64,000 nt of DNA. Source: Rufibacter immobilis. Lineage in GTDB: Bacteria; Bacteroidota; Bacteroidia; Cytophagales; Hymenobacteraceae. Below the pieces are notes generated by a model. The model made no database searches and was not told where the DNA came from. It worked only from the letters and a program-made list of their open reading frames with translations. Each line of letters begins with the position of its first letter. The stretch's first letter is position 1. Made by a program: the position numbers and the translations under genes. Location of the stretch: NCBI RefSeq assembly GCF_003721565.1, contig NZ_RJJE01000009.1, forward strand, positions 1,263,668 to 1,327,667, read 5' to 3'. This document shows, in pieces, positions 1 to 8,727 of the stretch.

Positions 1-781
1 TATTCTCGCCCATAGGCAAACCTTCCACCAGGTACGGCAACCACTGGTCTAAGATAAACTCATTGCCATTGATGGTGGCGCGCACCTTGTTGCCGTCTTT
101 GGCCAGAGTGGTGTTCACCAGATAGAAATCCAACATCACTTTCTTGGTGTCGGCTCCTTTGTATTCCCCTTTGGGGCGGCTGTAGAACAGGTGCTGGCCG
201 TCTTCATCAAATTTAGCAGCTTTGCTGGCGGTGTTGCCCACATTAATCACGCGCAGGTCATAGGCGCTCTCATGCTTGATGCTCTCATGGTAAGACCGTG
301 ACAGGAAAGACAGCACCACGTGCTGGCCTGGCTCAATGGCTTTCTTGAACGTTGGTTTGTAGTGTGCGGTGTAAGGCTCATTGTCTACAATGTTATGGAT
401 GTGCTGGCCTTCTTTGGAGTTGGCGTGCTCATGCGTACCGGCGTCTGGGGTCTGCTGGCTCAGCTGGAAATCCTTCACCTCGTATTCAAAAGCAGTGGAA
501 TCTCCGGTTACTTTGCCGTTCTTCTCCGGTTTGTTCAGAGTCAGCTTCGCGTCTGGGTAATCTACAGAGTTGCTGTACGAATACACTTTGAGGCCCCCTT
601 TCTCCATAGGTGTGCCCATAGAGCCTTGGTGCTGTACCCCGGCAGAGTCATGCTCCATGCCAGAATGGTCGGCGGTGGCGGTACTGTCTGTTTCTGTAGT
701 GGCCGTAGAGCGGTTGCCCTCACAGGCCGAAGCAATTAACATGGCGGCTATCGCCAGGAAAGACAAGTGTTTCTTTTTCAT
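1..781 (-). CDS. Putative lipoprotein, 3' end cut by window edge
   Basis: Reading the minus strand from ATG at 781 gives an open frame of about 260 codons with no stop before the window edge, so the C-terminus lies outside. The N-terminus MKKKHLSFLAIAAMLIASAC is a lipoprotein signal with the lipobox cysteine at residue 20. A low-complexity Thr/Asp/His-rich linker follows (ATTETDSTATADHSGMEHDS). The body contains VDYPDAKLTLNKPE and several His-rich stretches (THEHANSKEGQHIHN), then a beta-rich region ending near LVEGLPMGEN. I do not recognise a catalytic motif. The His-rich, Met-containing linker could bind metal, but that is a guess. It is divergent from the oxygenase at 887. A TATCTTTG box (818-825, minus strand) sits about 35 nt upstream of the start and supports transcription from there. 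Confidence 0.75.
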   Translation of the reverse strand, partial: MKKKHLSFLAIAAMLIASACEGNRSTATTETDSTATADHSGMEHDSAGVQHQGSMGTPMEKGGLKVYSYSNSVDYPDAKLTLNKPEKNGKVTGDSTAFEYEVKDFQLSQQTPDAGTHEHANSKEGQHIHNIVDNEPYTAHYKPTFKKAIEPGQHVVLSFLSRSYHESIKHESAYDLRVINVGNTASKAAKFDEDGQHLFYSRPKGEYKGADTKKVMLDFYLVNTTLAKDGNKVRATINGNEFILDQWLPYLVEGLPMGEN

Positions 782-817
782 AGTGCTTAGGTTTTCGTAT
801 AAATACGCAGAATGTTT

Positions 818-825
818 CAAAGATA
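818..825 (-). promoter_or_regulatory. Bacteroidota -7 box upstream of the lipoprotein
   Basis: TATCTTTG on the minus strand matches TAnnTTTG exactly and lies 37 nt upstream of the ATG at 781. No convincing TTG box is seen about 20 nt further upstream. Confidence 0.4.
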
Positions 826-886
826 GAAATTTTGTAACTTGCTGCCCTTATTAGGCTCCACTAAGAAGACGTTAAAACAAGACATC

Positions 887-1858
887 ATGACCGATAAATT
901 ATTAGAGGAGATCCCTTCCTTAGACTTAGCCGATTTCACGTCTGGCGACCCCACCCGTAAGGCTGCCTTTGTGCAGGCCATGGGTGATGCGCACCAGAAT
1001 ATTGGGTTTGTGGCCCTTAAAAACCATGGTTTGAGCGATGAATTAACGGATCAGCTCTATGCCGCTATCAAGAAGTTCTTCGCGTTGCCAGATGAAGTGA
1101 AGCAGAAATACGAGATTCCGGGTTTGGCGGGCCAGCGCGGGTACGTGGGCAAAGGGAAAGAGTCTGCCAAAGGTCGCAACACCGGCGACCTGAAGGAGTT
1201 CTACCACGTGGGCCAGGAAGTAACCGACAATGATCCCATCAAAGAAGAATACCCAGACAACGTTTGGCCAGTGGAAGTACCTGAGTTCAAAGAAGTGGCT
1301 CTGGAGGCGTACCAGCGCCTGGAAGCCTCCGGGAAACAGGTGCTGAAAGCGTTGGCTATCTACCTGGGTCTGTCTGAAGATTACTTTGATGCCAAAGTGC
1401 ACAACGGGAACAGCATTCTGCGCCCCATCCACTACTTCCCTATTGAGAACCCAGACGCCGTTCCGGCCGATGCCGTACGTGCCGCCGAGCACGGTGACAT
1501 TAACCTTATCACGCTGCTGATGGGCGCCTCCGCCGATGGCCTTCAGGTACTCCGCCGCGACGGAAAGTGGATTCCCATCACGGCTCTGCCCGAGCAGATC
1601 ATCGTGAACGTGGGCGATATGCTGTCTCGCCACACTAACAACAAGCTGAAGTCTACCATCCACCGTGTGGTAAATCCGTCGCGGGAAATGATGAATACTT
1701 CGCGCTACTCTATTCCGTTCTTCATGCACCCCCGTTCAGAAATGGACTTAACCTGCCTGGAGAGCTGCATTGATGCCCAGAACCCTAAACAGTTCCCAGA
1801 CACCACTGCCGGCGAATTCCTGAACGAGCGCCTGGTAGAACTTGGACTGAAGAAATAA
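887..1858 (+). CDS. 2-oxoglutarate/Fe(II)-dependent oxygenase, isopenicillin-N-synthase family
   Basis: A 323-residue member of the isopenicillin N synthase / 2OG-Fe(II) oxygenase superfamily. It has an N-terminal DIOX_N-like part (IPSLDLADF) and a jelly-roll core. The iron ligands are visible as the HxD pair in EHGDINLITLLMG and the distal His in STIHRVVNP, followed by the RYS (R-x-S) motif that binds the carboxylate of 2-oxoglutarate. The frame is open back to 839, but MTDKLLEEIPSLDL at 887 is the natural start. The substrate cannot be told from sequence; relatives include penicillin-type synthases and flavonol-type oxygenases. It appears monocistronic, with a strong hairpin terminator directly after the stop. 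Confidence 0.88.
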   Translation: MTDKLLEEIPSLDLADFTSGDPTRKAAFVQAMGDAHQNIGFVALKNHGLSDELTDQLYAAIKKFFALPDEVKQKYEIPGLAGQRGYVGKGKESAKGRNTGDLKEFYHVGQEVTDNDPIKEEYPDNVWPVEVPEFKEVALEAYQRLEASGKQVLKALAIYLGLSEDYFDAKVHNGNSILRPIHYFPIENPDAVPADAVRAAEHGDINLITLLMGASADGLQVLRRDGKWIPITALPEQIIVNVGDMLSRHTNNKLKSTIHRVVNPSREMMNTSRYSIPFFMHPRSEMDLTCLESCIDAQNPKQFPDTTAGEFLNERLVELGLKK

Positions 1859-1875
1859 ACTTTATCACAGATTTA

Positions 1876-1906
1876 GAAAGGAGCTCTACGGCTCCTTTCT
1901 TTTTTA
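1876..1906 (+). terminator. Rho-independent terminator after the oxygenase
   Basis: GAAAGGAGC, a short loop (TCTACG) and GCTCCTTTC form a perfect stem followed by a T-run (TTTTTT). Confidence 0.85.
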
Positions 1907-1951
1907 TGCCTATTTTTAAAACCGGCTTTAAAGTTTTTCAACGCCCCCATT

Positions 1952-3130
1952 TTGCGCCCTCGTAATTACCTTTTCCTCAAAGACGTTGCAGCCCTCTCGC
2001 TTACCGCGTTTGGGGGGCCACAGGCACATATTGCCATGATGCTGCGTCTGCTGGTAGAGAAAAGGCGTTACATCACAGAAAAAGAATTGTTGGAGCTGAA
2101 CGCGCTCTGCCAAATCTTGCCTGGCCCCTCCTCCACCCAAACCGTCACGGCCATTGGGTTCAAAGTAGGCGGACCCAACCTGGCCTACCTCACCTTACTG
2201 GTCTGGATTGCCCCCGCCGCCGTGATCATGATTGCCGCCGGCTTGCTCATTACCTTTCTACAGGGCAAAGGAGCGCCCCTGGGCTTTACCCGCTTCATTC
2301 AGCCTATGGCCGTGGGCTTTGTGGCCTTTGCCGCCTGGCGGATCAGCTCTAAAGTGGTGCACACCAAGGGAGGCATCGTGATCATGGTCATTTCGGCTAT
2401 TCTTTCTTATTTCTTCCGGTCACCGTGGGTATTTCCGGCGCTACTGCTGCTGGGAGGCAGCCTGACGGCCCTGCGGTTCCAGGCGCAACCTGTGCTGGAG
2501 AAAAAGCCGATGCGGGTAGAATGGGCAAATTTTATTCTTTTTTTAGGCGTCCTGATTGCCGCCGCCTTGCTGGGGCGTTTTACCCAACTACGGGCAGTTC
2601 TGCTGTTTGAGAACTTCTACCGCAACGGCAGCCTTATCTTTGGAGGCGGCCAGGTCCTGATTCCGCTTATGTACACAGAGTTTGTGGAATTTAAGCAGTA
2701 CCTCAACTCCAAAGAATTTCTGTCTGGCTTTGCTTTGGTACAGGCGCTCCCCGGACCGGTTTTCTCTTTCTGCTCCTACATTGGCACCCTTTCTATGCGC
2801 CCGTACGGGTGGGGCGGGCAGATCATTGGGGGCGTAGTCTCTACCATCGCTATCTTTCTCCCGGGTACATTCCTGATTTTCTTTGTGATTAGGTTTTGGG
2901 AAGAACTCCGGAAATACCGGGTTATTCAAGCTTCACTGGAGGGAATTAACGCAGTTGGTTGCGGCATGGTCTGCGCGGCGGCCATTATGCTGTACCACCC
3001 CATTGAGAACACGCCCTATAATTTTGGATTGGTAGTAGCCACCTTTGCGCTGCTTCAGTGGACCAAGATTCCGGCTCCCGTCCTGATTTTGATTGGTTTG
3101 GTGGTGGGGTTGATGTTCCCGGGCAATTAG
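1952..3130 (+). CDS. chrA: Chromate transporter (ChrA family)
   Basis: A 392-residue inner-membrane protein with the duplicated CHR architecture. Each half opens with a conserved signature: N-half LTAFGGPQAHIAMMLRLL and LPGPSSTQTVTAIGF, C-half SLIFGGGQVLIPLM and QALPGPVFSFCSYIG. About ten to twelve hydrophobic segments are visible. The family exports chromate, probably by proton or sulfate exchange; the physiological role here is unproven. The start is uncertain: the reading frame has TTG at 1952 (RPRNYLFLKDV) and no nearby ATG, so translation probably begins at TTG. It converges on rfbA, separated by a repeat palindrome and a strong hairpin. Confidence 0.88.
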   Translation: MRPRNYLFLKDVAALSLTAFGGPQAHIAMMLRLLVEKRRYITEKELLELNALCQILPGPSSTQTVTAIGFKVGGPNLAYLTLLVWIAPAAVIMIAAGLLITFLQGKGAPLGFTRFIQPMAVGFVAFAAWRISSKVVHTKGGIVIMVISAILSYFFRSPWVFPALLLLGGSLTALRFQAQPVLEKKPMRVEWANFILFLGVLIAAALLGRFTQLRAVLLFENFYRNGSLIFGGGQVLIPLMYTEFVEFKQYLNSKEFLSGFALVQALPGPVFSFCSYIGTLSMRPYGWGGQIIGGVVSTIAIFLPGTFLIFFVIRFWEELRKYRVIQASLEGINAVGCGMVCAAAIMLYHPIENTPYNFGLVVATFALLQWTKIPAPVLILIGLVVGLMFPGN

Positions 3131-3133
3131 TTT

Positions 3134-3172
3134 GCGTTTAGAGCCTGTTTTTGGAAAAACGGCCCCTAAACA
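3134..3172. repeat. Intergenic palindromic repeat, copy R1
   Basis: GCGTTTAGAGCCTGTTTTTGG followed by AAAAACGGCCCCTAAAC; an imperfect palindrome 4 bp after the chrA stop, between convergent genes and directly abutting the terminator hairpin. Confidence 0.85.
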
Positions 3173-3214
3173 GAAAGCCCTGCGGAGATACTTCCTCCGC
3201 AGGGCTTTCTGTTT
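3168..3214. terminator. Bidirectional terminator between chrA and rfbA
   Basis: A 20-bp perfect stem (left arm AAACAGAAAGCCCTGCGGAG, right arm its exact complement) with a 7-nt loop, between two convergent genes. The A/T-rich outer arm gives a T-tract on either strand. Confidence 0.8.
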
Positions 3215-3271
3215 GCATATGAAGCGCTACTGCTTCTTTCTCTCTCATAAGGCAGCAGTAGCTGCTCACTT

Positions 3272-4138
3272 TTACTGTTCCTTCAGGATGCTCAGCAGGT
3301 AATCTCCGTAGCCGCTCTTGCGCAAAGGTTCTGCCACCCGTTGCAGCTGCTCTGCGTTGATAAAGCCCATGCGGTACGCTACCTCTTCAATGGCTCCAAT
3401 CTTGAGGCCCTGGCGCTCTTCAATTACCTGCACAAACGTAGCGGCCTGCATCAAAGACTGAATGGTACCGGTGTCTAACCAGGCGGTACCCCGGTCCAGA
3501 ATGCCTACTTTTAATTTGCCGCGGCGCAGGTACTCTTTGTTCACATCCGTGATTTCATACTCGCCTCTGGCGCTGGGCTGTAAGTTCTTGGCAATGTCTA
3601 CTACTTCATTGTCATAGAAGTACAGGCCGGGCACCGCGTAATTAGATTTGGGTTGCGCAGGCTTTTCTTCAATGGAGATGGCTTTTTTGTTTTCGTCAAA
3701 CTCCACCACGCCGTAGCGTTCCGGGTCCTGCACATGGTACGCATAGACCACGCCACCTTCTGGATCATTATTGGCCTGCAACAATTTGCTCATGCCTGAG
3801 CCGTAGAAAATGTTGTCCCCTAAGATAAGGGCCGCTTTGTCATGGCCTATAAAGTCTGCCCCCAACACGAAAGCCTGGGCCAGACCGTTGGGAACCTCCT
3901 GCACCTGATAACTGAAGTTACAGCCAATCTGGCTGCCATCGCCCAGCAAGCGCTCAAACATGGGGAGGTCATGCGGGGTGGAGATGATCAGAATATCCTT
4001 GATTCCCGCCAGCATGAGCGTAGACAGCGGGTAGTAAATCATGGGCTTATCGTACACCGGCATTAACTGCTTGCTGACAGCTAAAGTAAGTGGGTGCAAT
4101 CTTGTTCCTGAGCCACCGGCTAAGACAATTCCTTTCAT
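3272..4138 (-). CDS. rfbA: Glucose-1-phosphate thymidylyltransferase
   Basis: A 288-residue sugar nucleotidyltransferase making dTDP-glucose from glucose-1-phosphate and dTTP. The N-terminal nucleotide-binding signature [11 protein letters not shown] (residues 8-18) and K25 of [13 protein letters not shown] are intact, as are LGDNIFYG and the EEKP motif. Length matches RmlA/RfbA (about 290). It is the last gene of a minus-strand sugar-nucleotide operon, 4 nt after the TviC-like epimerase. Its product is the substrate of RfbB in the same operon. No rfbC or rfbD is present in the window, so the final dTDP-sugar (rhamnose or an aminosugar) cannot be named. Confidence 0.95.
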   Translation of the reverse strand: MKGIVLAGGSGTRLHPLTLAVSKQLMPVYDKPMIYYPLSTLMLAGIKDILIISTPHDLPMFERLLGDGSQIGCNFSYQVQEVPNGLAQAFVLGADFIGHDKAALILGDNIFYGSGMSKLLQANNDPEGGVVYAYHVQDPERYGVVEFDENKKAISIEEKPAQPKSNYAVPGLYFYDNEVVDIAKNLQPSARGEYEITDVNKEYLRRGKLKVGILDRGTAWLDTGTIQSLMQAATFVQVIEERQGLKIGAIEEVAYRMGFINAEQLQRVAEPLRKSGYGDYLLSILKEQ

Positions 4139-4142
4139 GATT

Positions 4143-5150
4143 CTATTTTTGATTGTAGATAAAGTCTTGGTTATCTCTGAACCAGGCTAGCGTTCTTTGC
4201 AGGCCCTCCTGAATTCTGATCTGCGGGTTGTAACCCAGCAGGCGTTGTGCTTTAGAGATATCGGCCAGGCTGTCTCTGATGTCTCCGGCCCGTTCTGGGC
4301 CGTATTCTGCCTGCACGTCTACCCCGGCTTCCTCCTTCAGGATATTGAACAAATCGTTCAAAGAGGTTCTGTCGCCCACGGCAATGTTATACACCTGGTT
4401 GATCGCCTCGGGGTTTTCCACCAGCGCGGCTCTGATGTTGGCTTCCACGCAATTCTCCACAAAGGTGAAGTCACGGGTCTGTTCGCCGTCGCCGTTCATT
4501 CTGGGGCCTCTGTTGTTCAGCACGGCATCAATAAACAAAGGGATTACTGCCGCATACGCTCCATTAGGATCTTGGCGCGGCCCGAAGATATTGAAATACC
4601 GCAGCCCGATGATCTCCATACCGTAGGTTTTGCCGAACACATCGGCATATAACTCATTGGCATATTTGGTTACGGCGTACGGCGAAAGCGGACGGCCAAT
4701 CACGTCTTCTACTTTAGGCAACGATTTGCTGTCGCCGTAGGTAGAGGACGAGGCGGCGTACACAAACCGCTTCACGCCCTGCTCTTTCGTGGCCATGAGC
4801 ATGTTCACGAAACCGCCCACATTTACTTCATTGGAGGTAACGGGGTCTTTTACGCTTCTGGGCACCGAGCCTAGCGCCGCCTGGTGCAGCACCACGTCCA
4901 TTCCCTCGCAAGCCTTCATGCACGTCTCCAGATTCCTAATATCGCCTTCCAGTACTTCCAGTGCTTCATTGCCCTGGAAAGCCTTCAGGTTTTTGTGGAA
5001 ACCGTTGGAGTAGTTATCCAGCACCCGTACTTTTTTGGCGTTGTACTTTAGGAGATACTCCACCAGATTAGAACCAATAAACCCAGCACCGCCGGTTACT
5101 AAAAAGGAAGTTTGCTCCAAAGAGCCACTGTGAAATGGATGATCGTACAC
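4143..5150 (-). CDS. tviC: NAD-dependent UDP-sugar 4-epimerase, TviC/WbpP-like
   Basis: A 335-residue extended SDR epimerase. The Rossmann motif GGAGFIG is at residues 20-26 and the catalytic Y-x3-K is YAVTK (Y158, K162), with the upstream Ser in AASSSTYGD. The internal phrases [33 protein letters not shown] and [11 protein letters not shown] are those of TviC/WbpP-type enzymes, which epimerise N-acetylated UDP-hexosamines or their uronic acids at C4. The TviB-like dehydrogenase in the same operon suggests a UDP-GlcNAcA/GalNAcA route. It is separated from rfbB by 195 nt that hold two inverted repeat copies. Exact substrate is inferred, not shown. Confidence 0.87.
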   Translation of the reverse strand: MYDHPFHSGSLEQTSFLVTGGAGFIGSNLVEYLLKYNAKKVRVLDNYSNGFHKNLKAFQGNEALEVLEGDIRNLETCMKACEGMDVVLHQAALGSVPRSVKDPVTSNEVNVGGFVNMLMATKEQGVKRFVYAASSSTYGDSKSLPKVEDVIGRPLSPYAVTKYANELYADVFGKTYGMEIIGLRYFNIFGPRQDPNGAYAAVIPLFIDAVLNNRGPRMNGDGEQTRDFTFVENCVEANIRAALVENPEAINQVYNIAVGDRTSLNDLFNILKEEAGVDVQAEYGPERAGDIRDSLADISKAQRLLGYNPQIRIQEGLQRTLAWFRDNQDFIYNQK

Positions 5151-5185
5151 GGTAATAACTTTGAAATTTAACTTGGGCTTGCAAT

Positions 5186-5222
5186 CGTTTAGGGGCTTAT
5201 TTCAGAAAAACGGCCGCTAAAC
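5186..5222. repeat. Intergenic palindromic repeat, copy R2
   Basis: CGTTTAGGGGCTTATTTCAG, AAAAACGGCCGCTAAACA; lies in the rfbB-tviC gap. It shares a 25-nt stretch exactly with the reverse complement of copy R3, so R2 and R3 form an inverted pair. Confidence 0.85.
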
Positions 5223-5296
5223 AGAATTCTTTCCTTTAAGAGAGTAACAACCTTTTACCAGGTCACCGATATCATAAAGGAAGCTGAAACAGGAAG

Positions 5297-5339
5297 TGCG
5301 TTTAGGGGCTATTTTTCTGAAATAAGCCCCTAAACGCAC
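5297..5339. repeat. Intergenic palindromic repeat, copy R3
   Basis: GTGCGTTTAGGGGCTATTTT and AAATAAGCCCCTAAACGCAC arms; near-perfect palindrome 8 nt downstream of the rfbB stop, inverted relative to R2. Confidence 0.88.
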
Positions 5340-5346
5340 GAGAATC

Positions 5347-6393
5347 TTAGCGGTTGTATTGCTCCTGGTAATACTCCTGGTAGTGCCCGGAGGTGACATT
5401 TTGCAGCCATTCCTCGTTCTCCAGGTACCAGTCTACGGTTTTCTCCAGACCTTCCTCAAAAGTGACAGAGGGTTTCCAGCCCAGTTCATGCATGATTTTG
5501 GAGGAATCAATGGCATACCGAAGGTCATGCCCGGCTCTGTCTGTCACAAAGGTGATCAGTTGCTGCGAAGTGCCTGGTTCCCTACCTAATTTGCGGTCCA
5601 TGATGTCGCAGAGCAGGCGGATCAGGTCAATATTACGCCATTCGTTTACGCCGCCAATGTTATAGGTATCGCCTAATTTGCCGCTATGGAACACCTCATC
5701 AATGGCGCGGGCGTGGTCAATCACGTATAACCAATCCCGAATGTTCTCGCCTTTACCATACACCGGCACAGGCTTGTTGTTCTTGATGTTGTTCAGAGCC
5801 AACGGAATCAGCTTCTCCGGGAAGTGGTTGGGGCCGTAGTTATTGGAGCAGTTAGACACCTTCACGGGCATGCCATAGGTATGGTAGTATGCCCGCACAA
5901 AATGATCTGAACTGGCTTTGGAAGCGGAATAAGGAGACCGAGGATCATATTTGGTCTCTTCGGTGAACATTCCTTCCTCTCCCAGAGAGCCATAGACTTC
6001 ATCTGTGGAGATATGGTAGAAGAGTTTCCCGCTGTAGTCATTCTTCCAGAGCTCTTTGGCCGCGTGCAGCAAATTGCAGGTACCGTTCACGTTGGTCCGC
6101 ACAAAGGCCATAGGATCTGTGATAGACCGGTCTACATGCGATTCTGCCGCCAGGTGGATGACAGCATCAAACTGCTGCTCCTGAAACAGGCTATTTATAA
6201 AATCCTGATCTGTGATGTCTCCCTTAATGAAGGTATAGTTAGGGGCATTTTCAATGTCTGTTAAATTCTGTAGGTTACCCGCATAGGTAAGCTTATCCAG
6301 ATTTATGATCTGATAGGCTGGATATTTGGTAACGAACAGGCGTACCACATGAGATCCAATAAATCCGGCACCACCGGTTATCAATATTTTCAT
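5347..6393 (-). CDS. rfbB: dTDP-glucose 4,6-dehydratase
   Basis: A 348-residue extended SDR that converts dTDP-glucose to dTDP-4-keto-6-deoxyglucose. GGAGFIG (residues 7-13) binds NAD. The dehydratase-specific catalytic triad region STDEVYGSLG holds T130-D131-E132, and the Y-x3-K is YSASK (Y155, K159). HLAAESHVDRSI and NNYGPNHFPEKLIPL are classical RmlB phrases. It overlaps nothing but starts only 1 nt after the galE stop, which indicates cotranscription. Downstream lie two repeat palindromes before the epimerase. Confidence 0.96.
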   Translation of the reverse strand: MKILITGGAGFIGSHVVRLFVTKYPAYQIINLDKLTYAGNLQNLTDIENAPNYTFIKGDITDQDFINSLFQEQQFDAVIHLAAESHVDRSITDPMAFVRTNVNGTCNLLHAAKELWKNDYSGKLFYHISTDEVYGSLGEEGMFTEETKYDPRSPYSASKASSDHFVRAYYHTYGMPVKVSNCSNNYGPNHFPEKLIPLALNNIKNNKPVPVYGKGENIRDWLYVIDHARAIDEVFHSGKLGDTYNIGGVNEWRNIDLIRLLCDIMDRKLGREPGTSQQLITFVTDRAGHDLRYAIDSSKIMHELGWKPSVTFEEGLEKTVDWYLENEEWLQNVTSGHYQEYYQEQYNR

Positions 6394-6394
6394 C

Positions 6395-7426
6395 TTATTT
6401 ATTAGAAGTATCCGTCATTAATTTCTGTTGCCAAGCCCAGGAACTACCCAGACTATCTTTCAGAGACAGAGAGGTCTTAAAGCCCAATTCTTGGGTGGCC
6501 TTGGTCACATCAGCGTAAATAGCGGGCACATCGCCGGGGCGGCGGGGTCCGGTTTTGAAATTGAACTTCTGCCCTGTAGCTTGCTCAAAGGCATGAATCA
6601 CCTCCAACACGCTGCTGCCCTGCCCTGTGCCAATGTTAAATACCTCGTAGGGAACAGCCTCCGCTTTTTCCAGCCTCCTGATTGCCGCCACGTGCGCCTT
6701 CGCTAAGTCCACAACATGTACATAATCCCTGATGCAGCTGCCGTCTGGAGTGTCATAGTCTGTCCCAAACACCGTAAGGCTTTCTCTGATTCCGGCGGCG
6801 GTCTGCGTAATGAAAGGCACCAGGTTACTGGGCACGCCCAGCGGCAACTCACCTATCAGCGCCGACTCATGCGCTCCAATTGGATTAAAATAACGTAGAG
6901 CGATGGTTCTGAGTGAACTGCCACTAGCTGCTACATCGCGCAGAATCTCTTCGTCAATTTTCTTGGTGTTGCCATAAGGAGAATTGGCTTTCTGCGTAGG
7001 TGTTTCCTCCGTTACCGGAAGTTTTTCAGGCACGCCATACACAGTGCAGGAAGAGGAGAATACCAAGCGGGCAACCTGGTTCGCCTCCATTACCTGTAGC
7101 AGTGCCACTAAGCCGGCCACGTTGTTGTGGTAGTACTTTAGCGGCTCTGCCACAGATTCACCCACTGCTTTGAACGCAGCAAAGTGGATCACTCCTTCTA
7201 TATTTTCTTCTTTAGAGAAAACTTCTTGTAAAGCAGCGGTATTTGTGCAGTCTACCTTATAGCAGATAACCTCTTTCCCTAAAATTTGGGATAGCCCCAG
7301 TAATACCCGTTCTTCAGAATTACTGAAGTTGTCCACTACAATGGGGGTATAGCCGGCTTCTGCCAGCTCTACCACAGTATGGGAGCCAATGTAGCCTGCC
7401 CCGCCGGTTACAAGAATTTTACTCAT
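6395..7426 (-). CDS. galE: UDP-glucose 4-epimerase
   Basis: A 343-residue GalE interconverting UDP-glucose and UDP-galactose (or their N-acetyl forms). GGAGYIG at residues 8-14, VIHFAAFKAVGESV, the SSSCTVYG block (residues 124-131) and the catalytic YGNTK (Y151, K155) are all intact. ALRYFNPIGAHESALIGELP and GTDYDTPDGSCIRDYVHV are GalE signatures. Length is normal. It sits between the UDP-sugar dehydrogenase and rfbB in the operon with gaps below 15 nt. Confidence 0.95.
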   Translation of the reverse strand: MSKILVTGGAGYIGSHTVVELAEAGYTPIVVDNFSNSEERVLLGLSQILGKEVICYKVDCTNTAALQEVFSKEENIEGVIHFAAFKAVGESVAEPLKYYHNNVAGLVALLQVMEANQVARLVFSSSCTVYGVPEKLPVTEETPTQKANSPYGNTKKIDEEILRDVAASGSSLRTIALRYFNPIGAHESALIGELPLGVPSNLVPFITQTAAGIRESLTVFGTDYDTPDGSCIRDYVHVVDLAKAHVAAIRRLEKAEAVPYEVFNIGTGQGSSVLEVIHAFEQATGQKFNFKTGPRRPGDVPAIYADVTKATQELGFKTSLSLKDSLGSSWAWQQKLMTDTSNK

Positions 7427-7435
7427 AGAAGTACA

Positions 7436-8725
7436 TTATAAGCTCCAGTAAGCTAAATTGTTAATCTTTCCGCGGTAAATCCCTTTCAGGTCTATCACAA
7501 TAGGTTGATCATGTGAGATGCCTTTGAAATATTCCTCATCAAGCCCAAGGTAATCCTTATGGTTAACGGCTACAACCACTGCATCATAGTCATTGCTGGG
7601 GTTTTCAGTTAACGCAAATCCATACTCATGCTCCAGTTCTTCTGAAGAAGCATAAGGATCCACCACGTCTACCTGCACGCCAAAGCTCTTCAGCTCATTG
7701 ATTACGTCTGCCACCTTAGAGTTACGGATATCCTCTACGTTCTCCTTAAATGTGGCACCCATTACCAGAACTTTGGCTTTAGAGATTGCCTTCCCTTCTT
7801 TGATCATCATCTTGATAGCCTTACTGGCCACATAGGCACCCATACCGTCATTGATGGTACGGCCGCTCAGGATGATCTTTGAATCATAGCCCAGAGCTTT
7901 TGCTTTGTACGTGAGGTAATAAGGATCTACGCCAATGCAGTGACCACCTACCAAGCCAGGGAAGAATTTCAGGAAATTCCATTTGGTACCCGCCGCTTCC
8001 AATACCTCAAATGTGTTGATGTTCATGCGGTCAAAAATGATCGACAGCTCGTTCATCAAGGCTATGTTCACATCGCGCTGGGTGTTTTCAATGATTTTGG
8101 CGGCCTCCGCTACTTTAATGGAGGAAGCACGATGCACGCCGGCTTCCACTACCAACTCGTACACTTTGGCAATGATGTCTAAGGATTCTGCATCGCAGCC
8201 AGAGACCACTTTCACAATTTTGGTGAGGGTATGCTCTTTATCTCCGGGATTAATGCGTTCAGGAGAGTAACCTACTTTAAAATCTGTTGGGAACTTCAAC
8301 CCTGACTCTCGCTCTAATACCGGAATACAATCTTCTTCAGTACATCCTGGATATACTGTAGACTCATACACCACAAAATCACCTTCTTTCAAAACTTTAC
8401 CTACCGTGTTAGAAGCCCCCAATAAGGGTTTCAGATCGGGCAAAGCGTGGTTGTCAATAGGAGTTGGCACCGCCACAATGAAGAAGCGAGCTTCCTTCAG
8501 CACCTCCAGATCATGGGTAAAGGTGATATCACACCCTTCAAACGCAGATGATTCTAACTCACCACTAGGGTCTATGTTATTCTGCATCATTTCTACCCGT
8601 TTGGCATTGATGTCAAACCCTATCACACTTATCTTTTTGGCGAACTCTAAGGCAATCGGAAGTCCTACATATCCTAATCCGATAACGGCCAGCTTGGCTT
8701 CTTTGTTGAGGAGTTGTTGATACAC
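7436..8725 (-). CDS. tviB: UDP-N-acetylhexosamine 6-dehydrogenase (TviB/WbpO-like)
   Basis: A 429-residue nucleotide-sugar dehydrogenase of the UDP-glucose/GDP-mannose dehydrogenase superfamily. It oxidises C6 of a UDP-sugar to a uronic acid with NAD. The Rossmann motif GLGYVGLP (residues 16-23), VAVPTPID, YESTVYPG and the catalytic cysteine in GGHCIGVDPYYL (C263) are present. The C-terminal capping domain keeps GATFKENVEDIRNS. The sequence resembles VipA/TviB-type enzymes acting on UDP-GlcNAc or UDP-GalNAc, which agrees with the TviC-like epimerase in the operon. It is 2 nt from the acyltransferase stop codon region, so the two are probably translated together. Confidence 0.9.
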   Translation of the reverse strand: MYQQLLNKEAKLAVIGLGYVGLPIALEFAKKISVIGFDINAKRVEMMQNNIDPSGELESSAFEGCDITFTHDLEVLKEARFFIVAVPTPIDNHALPDLKPLLGASNTVGKVLKEGDFVVYESTVYPGCTEEDCIPVLERESGLKFPTDFKVGYSPERINPGDKEHTLTKIVKVVSGCDAESLDIIAKVYELVVEAGVHRASSIKVAEAAKIIENTQRDVNIALMNELSIIFDRMNINTFEVLEAAGTKWNFLKFFPGLVGGHCIGVDPYYLTYKAKALGYDSKIILSGRTINDGMGAYVASKAIKMMIKEGKAISKAKVLVMGATFKENVEDIRNSKVADVINELKSFGVQVDVVDPYASSEELEHEYGFALTENPSNDYDAVVVAVNHKDYLGLDEEYFKGISHDQPIVIDLKGIYRGKINNLAYWSL

Positions 8726-8727
8726 GG

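Noticed and set aside
1043..1729. 228-codon minus-strand frame inside the oxygenase gene
   Set aside because: It is entirely antisense to a well-supported gene and shows no family signature.
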